DNA from: Phymorhynchus buccinoides
Taxonomy: Eukaryota; Mollusca; Gastropoda; Neogastropoda; Raphitomidae
Reading direction: 5' to 3'
DNA length: 64,000 nt
NCBI GenBank assembly: GCA_017654935.2
Contig: CM065690.1
Coordinates: 405,297 to 469,296 of the forward strand
In this document: positions 43,124 through 55,405 of the stretch, piece by piece
How the letters are laid out: each line of letters opens with the position of its first letter
How positions within the stretch are numbered: the first letter of the stretch is position 1
Made by a program: the position numbers and the translations under genes
Notes under the pieces: model-generated
Seen by the model: the letters and a program-made list of their open reading frames with translations, nothing else
Told to the model about the DNA's origin: nothing
The model's database searches: none

Positions 43124-44492
43124 TGACATGTCCTGCAAGAGAAACGCTTTATGATGCTCATCAGAACTTAATCTAGAGTGCGGGATTGGTAAAATCCCCC
43201 CAAATTGTGTTCCTTCCCGCGATAATCGGCACGGGGAGCGGGCCGAGTCCCGCACATTTGCAGAACGGCCCGTAGTTTTTACCTATCGATGCGGGAAGAC
43301 CTTCGTCGTCTGCTAAACCCGTCGTCTGGACAAACTGAAAGTATTGAGCAGGAGTGAAGGATTTCTCGACATCCCATTGGTTCTTGACAAAGTGTTAGTG
43401 TTAATCAACCAATCGCATTCTTCTCGTTCTACCGACAGGAAGTTGCGAGAGTTTTGGCTGCCATCTTGAATGCTCTTCAAAATGAAGTGGGCAGGGACCC
43501 TGTTTGATTTTGATTTTCGCGGAGGCAAAGTGAAAAAAAACAAGTGCAACGCCGAGCGGCTGCAAAGTCCCCTCGCAGCATCGCTGAGGTACTCCGAAAT
43601 CGGAATGGCGTAAATTTGACCTTAATGTAAAACTAAGTACATCAGTGGATAGCTTGCATCTTGTGCAACAAGTATACCAAATTTGACGATAATAGACTGA
43701 ATAGGTTTTTATATATAGCCTTGGGGTTCGGACCCGTGATTTGAGCGCGCGCGATCATGCGCACACGCGTGCACAGAAAAAGTCATGACAACTGTGTTAT
43801 AGACCATTCATCAAGAAATGTTGTGGAAAAAAACTGCATTAAAATAGATGCAAAACTTCGCGAGATATTAGCGATTATGTGTTTCGGGGTTTGAACCCCG
43901 TAACTGGCGCGACCTTGACCTTAATGTAAAACTAAATACATCAGTGGATAGCTTGCATCTTGGCAAACTAGTATACCAAATTTGATGATGATAGACTGAA
44001 TAGTTTTTGAGAAAAACGGACGAATAGCCGGACGGACGGAGGCACGCCGGACGGACGGACCAGACAGAAAAACAATAGCTCCCCGAACCTTCGGCTCGGG
44101 GACTAAAAATCCTGTTCCAAGCGAGTGTGAAGACCTGGAAGAAAAGGCTTCTACATCTAAAACGTCGGAAAAGAATGACAACAGTGGCAGTGCAAAGGAA
44201 CATCGGTTCCAAAATGACTGGTTGAAAAAGTGGCCATGGCTGACGAAGATTGAGACAGGGATGCAATGTACATTGTGTTTGAAGCACAATAAGAAGATAA
44301 GGGTTGGATAGGGGGGAGTGCCCCCCTTTTTTTGATATGAGGGGGGGACTGCCCCCTCTTTTTCAGAAATCCTAGATTAAGCTCTGTGCTCATACATGCA
44401 GACCAGGTGTGTGTGTGTGTGTGTGTGCGCTATGGCTTGTTATGACATGTCCTGCAAGAGAAACGCATTTATGATGCTCATACATGCAGACC

Positions 44493-44531
<39 letters not shown>

Positions 44532-44593
44532 TGTGTGTGTGTATGTGTGTGTCTGTGTGCGTGTAAGTGTGTGTGTGTGTGTGCGTGTGTGTC

Positions 44594-44625
<32 letters not shown>

Positions 44626-44930
44626 TGTGGCTGTGCGTGTATGTGTGTGTGTGTTATGGCTTGTTATGACATGTCACAAGAGAAATGCATTTATGATGCT
44701 CATACATGCAGACCAGGTGTGTATGTGTGTGTGTATGTGTGTGTGTCTGTGTGTGTGTGTGTGTCTGTGTCTGTGTGTCTGTATGTGTGTGTCTGTGTGT
44801 GCATGTATGTGTGTGTCTGTGCGTGTATGTGTGTGTCTGTGCGTGTATGTGTGTGTGCGTTATGGCTTGTTATGACATGTCGCAAGAGAAACGCATTTAT
44901 GATGCTCATACATGCAGACCAGGTCTGTGT
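43124..44930 (+). repeat. COPB1 E5 donor-edge copies (4 extra donors) with TG tracts
   Basis: Copies of ATGTCCTGCAAGAGAAACGC through CATGCAGACCAG plus GTGTGTG recur with donors at 44407, 44495, 44717 and 44923. The copy beginning at 43124 is split from the one ending at 44406 by the insertion 43162-44386. The copies are separated by long imperfect TG/CTG tracts that grew from the donor itself. Confidence 0.93.
43162..44386 (+). mobile_element. hAT-like DNA transposon, 1225 bp, with target-site duplication
   Basis: The ends are inverted: CAGAACTTAATCTAGAG on the left and, read inward from the right, CAGAGCTTAATCTAGG. The flanks carry TGCTCAT on both sides (43155-43161 and 44387-44393), so the insertion split one E5 donor-edge copy. 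CAG...CTG ends suit hAT, though hAT normally makes 8 bp and only 7 match here. Near 44196-44305 the + strand encodes RFQNDWLKKWPWLTKIETG and MQCTLCLKHNKK, resembling the N-terminal zinc-finger start of hAT-like proteins. The rest is missing, and a doubled block (GACCTTAATGTAAAACTAA, 43617 and 43918) suggests nested insertion. Confidence 0.75.
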
Positions 44931-45005
44931 CTGTGTCTGTCTGTCTGTGTGTGTGCGTGTGTCTATCTGTGTGTGTGTGTGTGCGTGTGTCTGTCTGTCT
45001 GTGTG
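44931..45005. repeat. TG/CTG-rich microsatellite
   Basis: A continuation of the donor-derived tracts with GTCTGTCTGTCTGTG words. Confidence 0.85.
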
Positions 45006-45341
45006 TCAAGTCAAGTCAAAGTCAAAAGTCAAAAATACTTTATTATCACGTTAGGTGAAATTACAGTGTGGTCTCGTACAAGCACAATACAATAATTTTA
45101 AAAAAGCAGCACACATTTGCATGCATGAAAAATGGAAACAAAACTAAGGAAAAATGAATGACAAATCAAACAAAATTGAACACAAGCGACTATCAAAACA
45201 TTAAGAACTGCCCTCTTTCCCACCATTTCTATTATCGCATTCATTTGTTCACCCCCACCCTACCCCAAACCCCCACCCTCTCCAAGTCACCCCAAGCTTT
45301 CACATATTTTGGGTCCCTTCCCGCTCCCAACATTTCATGCA

Positions 45342-45419
<78 letters not shown>

Positions 45420-45600
45420 ATGGGGCAGACAATTGTTTAGTTTAATTCTTTTGGTTGTTCTTTGTATTTATGTTTGGTTTCTTTTCTTCATTTTCTTTTT
45501 TTTTTTGCATGAGGACTGGACGAAAAAAAGCATTGTTGCTTAATCTATTATCCTCAATAAAGAAAACTTATTCATTCATTCATTCATTCTCTCTCTCACA
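45006..45600. mobile_element. LINE 3' ends and CT tract
   Basis: At 45006-45070 (GTCAAGTCAAGTCAAAG, then ACTTTATTATCACG) there is a minus-strand CR1-type 3' end. At 45430-45595 a plus-strand LINE end finishes with CAATAAAGAAAACTT and (ATTC)n. Between them lies a (CT)n run at 45351-45418. No coding sequence remains. Confidence 0.55.
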
Positions 45601-45774
45601 CACACACACACACACACGCACACACATACACACACAGGCATAGAGACATACGGACAGACATACACACACGTACGCACGCACGCGCGCTCACACACTGACG
45701 TACACACACATACAGACACACACACTACTATACAGATTGACCAAATATACCTCTAGGCCTAAGCTAATGTATAA
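45601..45774. repeat. CA-rich microsatellite
   Basis: Imperfect (CA)n with ACGCACGC and GACATAC interruptions. No gene. Confidence 0.85.
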
Positions 45775-46640
45775 TTCCTAATTATTTGGTCTTAGCAGAG
45801 ATCTTGTTCAGAAGTTCGACTGACTTAGGGACAAAACTAGCTGAATTTATAATTGTTCTACAACGAATAGTGCGGAACAGTCTATCAGATGGCAATAGTT
45901 CATAGCAATGCGACAGAACATGACTTGGAGCATTAGCGATCTCCCTGGCTTTTCGAACTACACGTTTTTCATACAACAAACACAAACTGTCTTGTTTACT
46001 ACCCACGATCTTGCTACCAACATTCACAATCTTATTCAGAACACCCTTGGGTTTTACATTCAAGCCACCGTACCAACAAATGAATGAAAATGTTATAATA
46101 GATTCAAGAAAACAACGATAAAAGCTTTGGAGAAGATCTGTGCTAACATCGAAAGATCTGAGCTTTCTCAGGCAGTACATCCTTGTCTGGCATTTCTTGG
46201 AAACATGATCAACATGAGAACTAAAAGTAAACTTATTATCTATGATTGTTCCCAAATACTTGTATTCATCTACCCTTTCGACTGTTACACCTTTGATTGT
46301 GAGATCTGGCATTGGTACCGGGGATTTCCTAAAGTCGACTACCATTTATTTTGTTTTTGTTACGTTGAGGTCAAGATAGTTTTCCTCACACCAGGACACA
46401 AACTTTTCAACCTGCTCAAAGTAAGTACTGTCTGAGTTAGAAAGGTCAACTAAAGCTGTATCATCAGAGTATTTAATGACAGGGGCAGAATCTGTTCCTT
46501 TACAGTCATTTGTGTAAAGGGTGAAGAGAACAGGAGATAAGAGTAAGACAGTGCCTCGGGGACAGCCGGTGGATACAGACATTGTGGAGGACAGAGCATT
46601 TTGAAATCTGTGATGTGACATGTTTTTGGCATGAACAAGA
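45775..46640 (-). mobile_element. CR1-group LINE fragment, 5' truncated
   Basis: On the minus strand it encodes motif B (SPVLFTLYTNDCKGTDS), motif C as KYSDDTALVDLSNSDS, and the downstream region to the element end (LNKIVNVGSKIVG, CYELLPSDRLFRTIRC). It is the same family as 36290-39540. One in-frame TAA at 46346-46348 replaces the Glu codon after TK in the intact relative. A short insertion in motif B (GTVLLLSPV) adds residues. Sequence upstream of motif B is absent. Confidence 0.85.
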
Positions 46641-46856
46641 AGTGTGTGCGTTCGTGCGTGTGCGTGTGTGTGTGTGTCTGTGTTGTGCATGCCAATTACA
46701 TTTGTAAACTTTTTCAACTGGGGTATTGCAAGTTTGTGAATTTTGTGTCAATTTTCCCCTACGAACCCTGTATATATAGTGACAAAGGAGTCAATGGTGA
46801 TGTGTCCAAGAACATCTTTAACGTTATTGGTATTCTGTGCCCAACATACTGCTTCA
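46641..46856. other. Intronic sequence, no gene
   Basis: A TG-rich patch is followed by one diverged unit of the next array. No exon. Confidence 0.5.
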
Positions 46857-47450
46857 GAGTGGGTACTGGTGTGCACAGAGGCACAGACCAAGCACCGTTA
46901 TTGATAGTGACAGAGGAGTCAATGGTCATGGGTACTGGTGTGCACAGAGGCACAGACCAAGCACCGTTATTGATAGTGACAGAGGAGTCAGTGGTCATGG
47001 GTACTGGTGTGCACAGAGGCACAGACCAAGCACCGTTATTGATAGTGACAGAGGCACAGACCAAGCACTGTTATTGATAGTGACAGAGGAGTCAGTGATC
47101 ATGGGTACTGGTGTGCACAGAGGCACAGACCAAGCACCGTTATTGATAGTGACAGAGGAGTCAGTGGTCATGGGTACTGGTGTGCACAGAGGCACAGACC
47201 AAGCACCGTTATTGATAGTGACAGAGGAGTCAGTGGTCATGGGTACTGGTGTGCACAGAGGCACAGACCAAGCACCGTTATTGATAGTGACAGAGGAGTC
47301 AGTGGTCATGGGTACTGGTGTGCACAGAGGCACAGACCAAGCACCATTATTGATAGTGACAGAGGTACAGACCAAGCACTGTTATTGATAATGACAGAGG
47401 CACAGACCAAGCACCATTATTGATAGTGACAGAGGAGTCAATGGTCATGG
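46857..47450 (+). repeat. 69-bp array ending at the COPB1 E6 acceptor
   Basis: About eight units contain GGTACTGGTGTGCACAGAGG and ACCAAGCACCGTTATTGATA. Two are shortened. The last unit's GTCATGGGT runs into TGTTTTGCAG, the E6 acceptor, so the array covers the sequence just before the splice site but does not clearly copy exon sequence. Confidence 0.9.
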
Positions 47451-47461
47451 GTGTTTTGCAG

Positions 47462-47554
47462 GAGAGGGCTCTCAACTATCTGAGCAGCTGTATCGACCAG
47501 GTGACCTCCTTTGGAGACATCCTACAACTGGTCATTGTGGAGCTGATTTACAAG
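47462..47554 (+). CDS. COPB1: COPB1 exon E6: residues 204-234
   Basis: The 93-nt exon encodes [17 protein letters not shown] and [14 protein letters not shown], phase 0 at both ends. It is part of the beta-COP solenoid, and [15 protein letters not shown] is a strongly conserved word of the family. The acceptor is TTTTGCAG at 47461 and the donor GTATCT at 47555. The 3' half of the exon is copied about 17 times downstream. Confidence 0.95.
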
Positions 47555-47594
47555 GTATCTATCTGTCTGTCTGTCTGTCTATATATCTGTCTGT

Positions 47595-49045
47595 CTGTCT
47601 GTATGGGCCAGTTGACCTTTGGAGACATCCTACTGTTAGTCATTGTGGACCTTATGCATGGGTGTCTATATGTCTGTCTGTCTGTCTGTCTGTATGGCAC
47701 AGAGGCCAGTTGACTTCCTTTGGAGACATCCTACTGTTAGTCATTGTGGACCTTATGCATGGGTGTCTATATGTCTGTCTGTCTGTCTGTCTGTATGGGC
47801 CAGTTGACTTCCTTTGGAGACATCCTACTGTTGGTCATTGTGGACCTTCTGCATGGGTGTCTATATGTCTGTCTGTATGGGCCAGTTGACCTCCTTTGGA
47901 GACATCCTACTGTTGGTCATTGTGGACCTTATGCATGGGTGTCTATATGTCTGTCTGTATGGGCCAGTTGACCTCCTTTGGAGACATCCTACTGTTGGTC
48001 ATTGTGGACCGTATGCATGGGTGTCTATATGTCTGTCTGTATGGGCCAGTTGACCTCCTTTGGAGACATCCTACTGTTGGTCATTGTGGACCTTCTGCAT
48101 GGGTGTCTATATGTCTGTCTGTATGGGCCAGTTGACCTCCTTTGGAGACATCCTACTGTTGGTCATTGTGGACCTTCTGCATGGGTGTCTATATGTCTGT
48201 CTGTATGGGCCAGTTGACCTCCTTTGGAGACATCCTACTGTTGGTCATTGTGGACCGTATGCATGGGTGTCTATATGTCTGTCTGTATGGGCCAGTTGAC
48301 CTCCTTTGGAGACATCCTACTGTTGGTCATTGTGGACCGTATGCATGGGTGTCTATATGTCTGTCTGTCTGTATGGGCCAGTTGACCTCCTTTGGAGACA
48401 TCCTACTGTTGGTCATTGTGGACCGTATGCATGGGTGTCTATATGTCTGTCTGTCTGTATGGGCCAGTTGACCTCCTTTGGAGACATCCTACTGTTGGTC
48501 ATTGTGGACCTTATGCATGGGTGTCTATATGTCTGTCTGTATGGGCCAGTTGACCTCCTTTGGAGACATCCTACTGTTGGTCATTGTGGACCGTATGCAT
48601 GGGTGTCTATATGTCTGTCTGTCTGTATGGGCCAGTTGACCTCCTTTGGAGACATCCTACTGTTGGTCATTGTGGACCGTATGCATGGGTGTCTATATGT
48701 CTGTCTGTATGGGCCAGTTGACCTCCTTTGGAGACATCCTACTGTTGGTCATTGTGGACCGTATGCATGGGTGTCTATATGTCTGTCTGTCTGTATGGGC
48801 CAGTTGACCTCCTTTGGAGACATCCTACTGTTGGTCATTGTGGACCTTCTGCATGGGTGTCTATATGTCTGTCTGTCTGTATGGGCCAGTTGACCTCCTT
48901 TGGAGACATCCTACTGTTGGTCATTGTGGACCGTATGCATGGGTGTCTATATGTCTGTCTGTCTGTCTGTATGGGCCAGTTGACCTCCTTTGGAGACATC
49001 CTACTGTTGGTCATTGTGGACCGTATGCATGGGTGCAACTTTTAC
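47595..49045 (+). repeat. COPB1 E6 donor-edge array, about 17 copies, 82-bp period
   Basis: Each unit carries CAGTTGACCTCCTTTGGAGA and CATCCTACTGTTGGTCATTG, then TGGACCTTATGCATGG followed by a GTGTCTATATG donor and CTGTCTGTATGGGC. The unit matches the last ~57 nt of E6 but has diverged at its 3' end (GCATGG where E6 has TACAAG), and the copies are more alike each other than the exon. Length variants of 82, 86 and 90 bp come from CTGT slippage. Confidence 0.94.
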
Positions 49046-49282
49046 TGGTATACAAGGATTTCCTGTTTTTAAGTTTTACCAGAATATTAAGTTCTTTTTT
49101 TTTTATTTATGATTTTATCAAACAACATCTTTGTGTGTCTACTGTATTTTTCAAACACTTTAAGATAAGCATTTGCAAACTAATAAACCTTCATAAATCA
49201 ATGTTTGCTTCAGCTGCAAGAGGACATTGCCCCTAGACCCCGGCCTTTCAGATTTGTTTCATTTTATGTAGTTGCACCCATG
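49046..49282. other. Intronic sequence, no gene
   Basis: AT-rich spacer between arrays. Confidence 0.6.
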
Positions 49283-50110
49283 TCACTTCTGTATACAGTG
49301 TCTCCATGTCTGTCTGTCCCTATGTCTGTATGAACCATGTGACTTATGTATACAGTGTCTCCATGTCTGTCTGTCCCTATGTCTGTATGAACCATGTGAC
49401 TTATGTATACAGTGTCTCCATGTCTGTCTGTCCCTATGTCTGTATGAACCATGTGACTTATGTATACAGTGTCTCCATGTCTGTCTGTCCCTATGTCTGT
49501 ATGAACCATGTGACTTATGTATACAGTGTCTCCATGTCTGTCTTTCCCTATGTCTGTATGAACCATGTGACTTATGTATACAGTGTCTCCATGTCTGTCT
49601 TTCCCTATGTCTGTATGAACCATGTGACTTATGTATACAGTGTCTCCATGTCTGTCTGTCCCTATGTCTGTATGAACCATGTGACTTATGTATACAGTGT
49701 CTCCATGTCTGTCTTTCCCTATGTCTGTATGAACCATGTGACTTATGTATACAGTGTCTCCATGTCTGTCTTTCCCTATGTCTGTATGAACCATGTGACT
49801 TATGTATACAGTGTCTCCATGTCTGTCTTTCCCTATGTCTGTATGAACCATGTGACTTATGTATACAGTGTCTCCATGTCTGTCTTTCCCTATGTCTGTA
49901 TGAACCATGTGACTTAAGTCTACAGTGTCTCCATGTCTGTCTTTCCCTATGTCTGTATGAACCATGTGACTTAAGTCTACAGTGTCTCCATGTCTGTCTT
50001 TCCCTATGTCTGTATGAACCATGTGACTTATGTATACAGTGTCTCCATGTCTGTCTGTCCCTATGTCTGTATGAACCATGTGACTTAAGTCTACAGTGTC
50101 TCCATGTCTG
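49283..50110. repeat. 57-bp tandem array, about 14 copies
   Basis: Units contain TGTCTCCATGTCTGTCTGTC and TATGAACCATGTGACTTATG. Because 57 is divisible by three, both strands show open frames of 200-290 codons that are not genes. Confidence 0.97.
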
Positions 50111-50370
50111 TCTTTCCATATGTGTATCCGTCTGTGTCCCTCTGTCTGTATGAAGCAGGTGATGTGTGGTATATTATTGACTCAGAACAAGTCAGTCTGT
50201 ATGCTCATGTGTGTGTCTGTGTCCCTCTGTATCAACCAGGTGATGTGTGGTATATTATTGATTCAGAACAAGTCAGTCTGTATGCTCATGTGTGTGTCTG
50301 TGTCCCTCTGTCTGTATGAAGCAGGTGATGTGTGGTATGTTATTGACTCAGAACAAGTCAGTCTGTATAC
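50111..50370. repeat. ~80-bp tandem array, 3 copies
   Basis: Units contain CAGGTGATGTGTGGTATATT and CAGAACAAGTCAGTCTGTAT. They appear related to the preceding array by shared CTGTCTGTATGAA words. Confidence 0.9.
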
Positions 50371-50565
50371 TTATGTTCTGCTGTGGGTGTGTGGTGAAAA
50401 ACTTAATATTGCAATTTTCTCAAAAACTACAAATAGCAGCGCAAGCTTACTTTCCACGTTGATAAATGTATGAATAAGTAACCAGAGCGAGTTGGTTGGA
50501 AATGAGTTGTCATTTGGCTTTGGGGATATTTTAAATCCATCTTCAGGACATTCTGTTGACAGTGT
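50371..50565. other. Intronic sequence, no gene
   Basis: Nothing recognised. Confidence 0.55.
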
Positions 50566-51400
50566 GTATTGTGTCATTAGATGTGTCCTGCACGTTTTAT
50601 TCCTTGTCTACATCCTGAACATTCTGTTTACAGTGTGCAGTGTTGATTTTAGAGCGTGGTCTTGCGGCCTGCATTTTTCCCCCTAGGACGCATAAAATAG
50701 CGAACAGTGCGGCCCAACTCGCGCAAAAAATAAAAACGAACACACTTTTACTTAGCGAGTGCGTAGTCGCGGCTGCTGTGTGTATATCCTTCTCAATACT
50801 GAGTGAAACCGAGCATCCTTTTTGTCCTCGTTTCTGATTGGCCGATGACTGGCTTTGTCCAGTCACACACATTTTCACTAGATGTGTTCTGTGCACGTCT
50901 TATTCTTTGTCTATCTGCATCCTACTGAATTCCTCTACTCCCTGTGCACGTTCTATTCCTTGTCTATCTGCATCCTGCTCAATTCCTCTACTCCTTGTGC
51001 ACGTCTTATTCCTTGTCTATCTGCATCCTGCTCAATTCCTCTACTCCCTCAGTCCCTGTGCACGTCTTATTCCTTGTCTATCTGCATCCTGCTCAATTCC
51101 TCTACTCCCTCAGTCCCTGTGCACGTCTTATTCCTTGTCTATCTGCATCCTGCTCAATTCCTCTACTCCTTGTGCACGTCTTATTCCTTGTCTATCTGCA
51201 TCCTGCTCAATTCCTCTACTCCTTGTGCACGTCTTATTCCTTGTCTATCTGCATCCTGCTTAATTCCTCTACTCCCTGTGCACGTTCTATTCCTTGTCTA
51301 TCTGCATCCTGCTCAATTCCTCTACTCCTTGTGCACGTCTTATTCCTCGTCTATCTGCATCCTGCTCAATTCCCCTACTCCTTGTGCGTGATACACGATG
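50566..51400 (+). repeat. COPB1 E7 acceptor-edge relics and 53-bp array
   Basis: Near 50566-50625, TTGTGTCATTAG followed by ATGTGTCCTGCACG resembles the real acceptor and E7 start. From 50882 about nine units (two lengthened) read GCACGTCTTATTCCTTGTCT, then ATCTGCATCCTGCTCAATTC. These align with the E7 interior CTCGTTTCATCCGCTGTATC, then TACAACCTGCTCAACTCC. The units are uniform among themselves but clearly diverged from the exon, so this looks like an old edge duplication that re-expanded. Confidence 0.75.
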
Positions 51401-51442
51401 TGTTGTTGTGTTTGACATGACACGTTATTGTGTGTCATCTAG

Positions 51443-51580
51443 GTGTGTCATGCCAACCCGGGGGAGCGTGCTCGTTTCATCCGCTGTATCTACAACCTGC
51501 TCAACTCCTCCAGTCCTGCCGTGCGATACGAGGCAGCCGGCACACTGGTGACTCTGTCCAGTGCCCCCACTGCCATCAGG
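51443..51580 (+). CDS. COPB1: COPB1 exon E7: residues 235-280
   Basis: The 138-nt exon encodes [20 protein letters not shown], then [15 protein letters not shown] and [11 protein letters not shown], phase 0 at both ends. This is the conserved part of the beta-COP solenoid in which [23 protein letters not shown] is nearly invariant among animals. The acceptor is GTCATCTAG at 51442 and the donor GTGAGATATG at 51581. The last ~30 nt plus the donor have been multiplied about 60-fold downstream. Confidence 0.95.
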
Positions 51581-54500
51581 GTGAGATATGATAACAATAA
51601 TAACAATAATAACAACTCCTCCAGTCCCCACTGCCATCAGGGTGAGATATGATAACAATAATAACAATAATAACTCCTCCTCCAGTCCCCACTGCCATCA
51701 GGGTGAGATATGATAACAATAATAACTCCTCCTCCAGTCCCCACTGCCATCAGGGTGAGATATGATAACAATAATAACAATAATAACTCCTCCAGTCCCC
51801 ACTGCCATCAGGGTGAGATATGATAACAATAATAACAATAATAACTCCTCCAGTCCCCACTGCCATCAGGGTGAGATATGATAACAATAATAACAACTCC
51901 TTCAGTCCCCACTGCCATCAGGGTGAGATATGATAACAATAATAACAACTCCTTCAGTCCCCACTGCCATCAGGGTGAGATATGATAACAATAATAACAA
52001 CTCCTCCAGCCCCCACTGCCATCAGGGTGAGATATTATAACAATAATAACAATAATAACAACTCCTTCAGCCCCCACTGCCATCAGGGTGAGATATGATA
52101 ACAATAATAACAACTCCTTCAGTCCCCACTGCCATCAGGGTGAGATATGATAACAATAATAACTCCTCCAGTCCCCACTGCCATCAGGGTGAGATATGAT
52201 AACAATAATAACTCCTCCAGTCCCCACTGCCATCAGGGTGAGATATGATAACAATAATAACAATAATAACAACTCCTCCAGTCCCCACTGCCATCAGGGT
52301 GAGATATGATAACAATAATAACTCCTCCAGTCCCCACTGCCATCAGGGTGAGATATGATAACAATAATAACAACTCCTCCAGTCCCCACTGCCATCAGGG
52401 TGAGATATGATAACAATAATAACAACTCCTCCAGTCCCCACTGCCATCAGGGTGAGATATGATAACAATAATAACTCCTCCAGTCCCCACTGCCATCAGG
52501 GTGAGATATGATAACAATAATAACAATAATAACAACTCCTCCAGTCCCCACTGCCATCAGGGTGAGATATGATAACAATAATAACAACTCCTCCAGTCCC
52601 CACTGCCATCAGGGTGAGATATGATAACAATAATAACTCCTCCAGTCCCCTCTGCCATCAGGGTGAGATATGATAACAATAATAACAACTCCTCCAGTCC
52701 CCACTGCCATCAGGGTGAGATATGATAACAATAATAACTCCTCCAGTCCCCACTGCCATCAGGGTGAGATATGATAACAATAATAACTCCTCCAGTCCCC
52801 TCTGCCATCAGGGTGAGATATGATAACAATAATAACAATAATAACAACTCCTCCAGTCCCCACTGCCATCAGGGTGAGATATGATAACAATAATAACTCC
52901 TCCAGTCCCCACTGCCATCAGGGTGAGATATGATAACAATAATAACTCCTCCAGTCCCCACTGCCATCAGGGTGAGATAACAATGATAACAATAATAATA
53001 ACTCCTCCAGTCCCCACTGCCATCAGGGTGAGATATGATAACAATAATAACAATAATAACAACTCCTCCAGTCCCCACTGCCATCAGGGTGAGATATGAT
53101 AACAATAATAACAACTCCTTCAGTCCCCACTGCCATCAGGGTGAGATATGATAACAATAATAACAACTCCTTCAGTCCCCACTGCCATCAGGGTGAGATA
53201 TGATAACAATAATAACAATAATAACAACTCCTCCAGTCCCCACTGCCATCAGGGTGAGATATGATAACAATAATAACAATAATAACTCCTCCAGTCCCCA
53301 CTGCCATCAGGGTGAGATATGATAACAATAATAACAACTCCTCCAGTCCCCACTGCCATCAGGGTGAGATATGATAACAATAATAACAACTCCTCCAGTC
53401 CCCACTGCCATCAGGGTGAGATATGATAACAATAATAACTCCTCCAGTCCCCTCTGCCATCAGGGTGAGATATGATAACAATAATAACAATAATAACAAC
53501 TCCTCCAGTCCCCACTGCCATCAGGGTGAGATATGATAACAATAATAACTCCTCCAGTCCCCACTGCCATCAGGGTGAGATATGATAACAATAATAACTC
53601 CTCCAGTCCCCTCTGCCATCAGGGTGAGATATGATAACAATAATAACTCCTCCAGTCCCCACTGCCATCAGGGTGAGATATGATAACAATAATAACTCAT
53701 CCAGTCCCCACTGCCATCAGGGTGAGATATGATAACAATAATAACTCCTCCAGTCCCCACTGCCATCAGGGTGAGATATGATAACAATAATAACAATAAT
53801 AACAACTCCTCCAGTCCCCACTGCCATCAGGGTGAGATATGATAACAATAATAACAACTCCTCCAGTCCCCACTGCCATCAGGGTGAGATATGATAACAA
53901 TAATAACAACTCCTCCAGTCCCCACTGCCATCAGGGTGAGATATGATAACAATAATAACTCCTCCAGTCCCCACTGCCATCAGGGTGAGATATGATAACA
54001 ATAATAACAATAATAACAACTCCTCCAGTCCCCACTGCCATCAGGGTGAGATATGATAGCAATAATAACTCCTTCAGTCCCCACTGCCATCAGGGTGAGA
54101 TATGATAACAATAATAACAACTCCTCCAGTCCCCACTGCCATCAGGGTGAGATATGATAACAATAATAACAACTCCTCCAGTCCCCACTGCCATCAGGGT
54201 GAGATATGATAACAATAATAACAACTCCTCCAGTCCCCACTGCCATCAGGGTGAGATATGATAACAATAATAACTCCTCCAGTCCCCTCTGCCATCAGGG
54301 TGAGATAACAATAATAACAATAATAACAACTCCTCCAGTCCCCACTGCCATCAGGGTGAGATATGATAGCAATAATAACTCCTTCAGTCCCCACTGCCAT
54401 CAGGGTGAGATATGATAACAATAATAACAACTCCTCCAGTCCCCACTGCCATCAGGGTGAGATATGATAACAATAATAACAATAATAACAACTCCTCCAG

Positions 54501-55045
54501 TCCCCACTGCCATCAGGGTGAGATATGATAACAATAATAACAATAATAACTCCTCCAGTCCCCACTGCCATCAGGGTGAGATATGATAACAATAATAACA
54601 ATAATAACTCCTCCTCCAGTCCCCACTGCCATCAGGGTGAGATATGATAACAATAATAACAATAATAACTCCTCCAGTCCCCACTGCCATCAGGGTGAGA
54701 TATGATAACAATAATAACAACTCCTTCAGTCCCCACTGCCATCAGGGTGAGATATGATAACAATAATAACTCCTCCTCCAGTCCCCACTGCCATCAGGGT
54801 GAGATATGATAACAATAATAACAATAATAACTCCTCCTCCAGTCCCCACTGCCATCAGGGTGAGATATGATAACAATAATAACTCCTCCACTCCCCACTG
54901 CCATCAGGGTGAGATATGATAACAATAATAACAATAATAACTCCTCCTCCAGTCCCCATTGCCATCAGGGTGAGATATGATAACAATAATAACTCCTCCT
55001 CCAGTCCCCACTGCCATCAGGGTGAGATATGATAACAATAATAAC
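51581..55045 (+). repeat. COPB1 E7 donor-edge array, roughly 60 copies
   Basis: Units of about 40-70 bp each hold CTCCAGTCCCCACTGCCATC, then AGG and the donor GTGAGATATGAT, followed by (AACAATAAT)n of variable length. Compared with the exon, the copies lack GCC from AGTGCCCCCACTGCC but keep the 10 nt before the donor and the donor itself almost without change over 3.4 kb. The array ends abruptly at a LINE at about 55046. Confidence 0.96.
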
Positions 55046-55405
55046 ATCTTTTCGGAAACCAAAAGCTTTTAAAACTTTGAAGAGAAAGTCCCAACTAACT
55101 GAATCAAACGCCTTCTCTAGATCTATGTTCAACAAAAGCCCGGGTAAGTTATGCTCATCTAAATATGCAATTGTGTCATAAATTAATCTAATATTGTCCC
55201 CTATATACCTATTCCGAATACACCCTGTCTGGTCTTCATTGATAAGATCAGGCAGAACAGTTTTTAAGCGATTAGCAATGCACGAAGATCCAATTTTATA
55301 AATGACGTTTAATAACGATATAGGTCTCCAATTTCGTATATAATCTCTACATTTATCACCTTTGGGAATACACGTTATAATTCCTTGTTTTTGTACACTT
55401 GAAAG

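Noticed and set aside
49264..50153. Open frames of 200-290 codons
   Set aside because: They come from a 57-bp tandem repeat with open frames on both strands; no domain and no exon signals.
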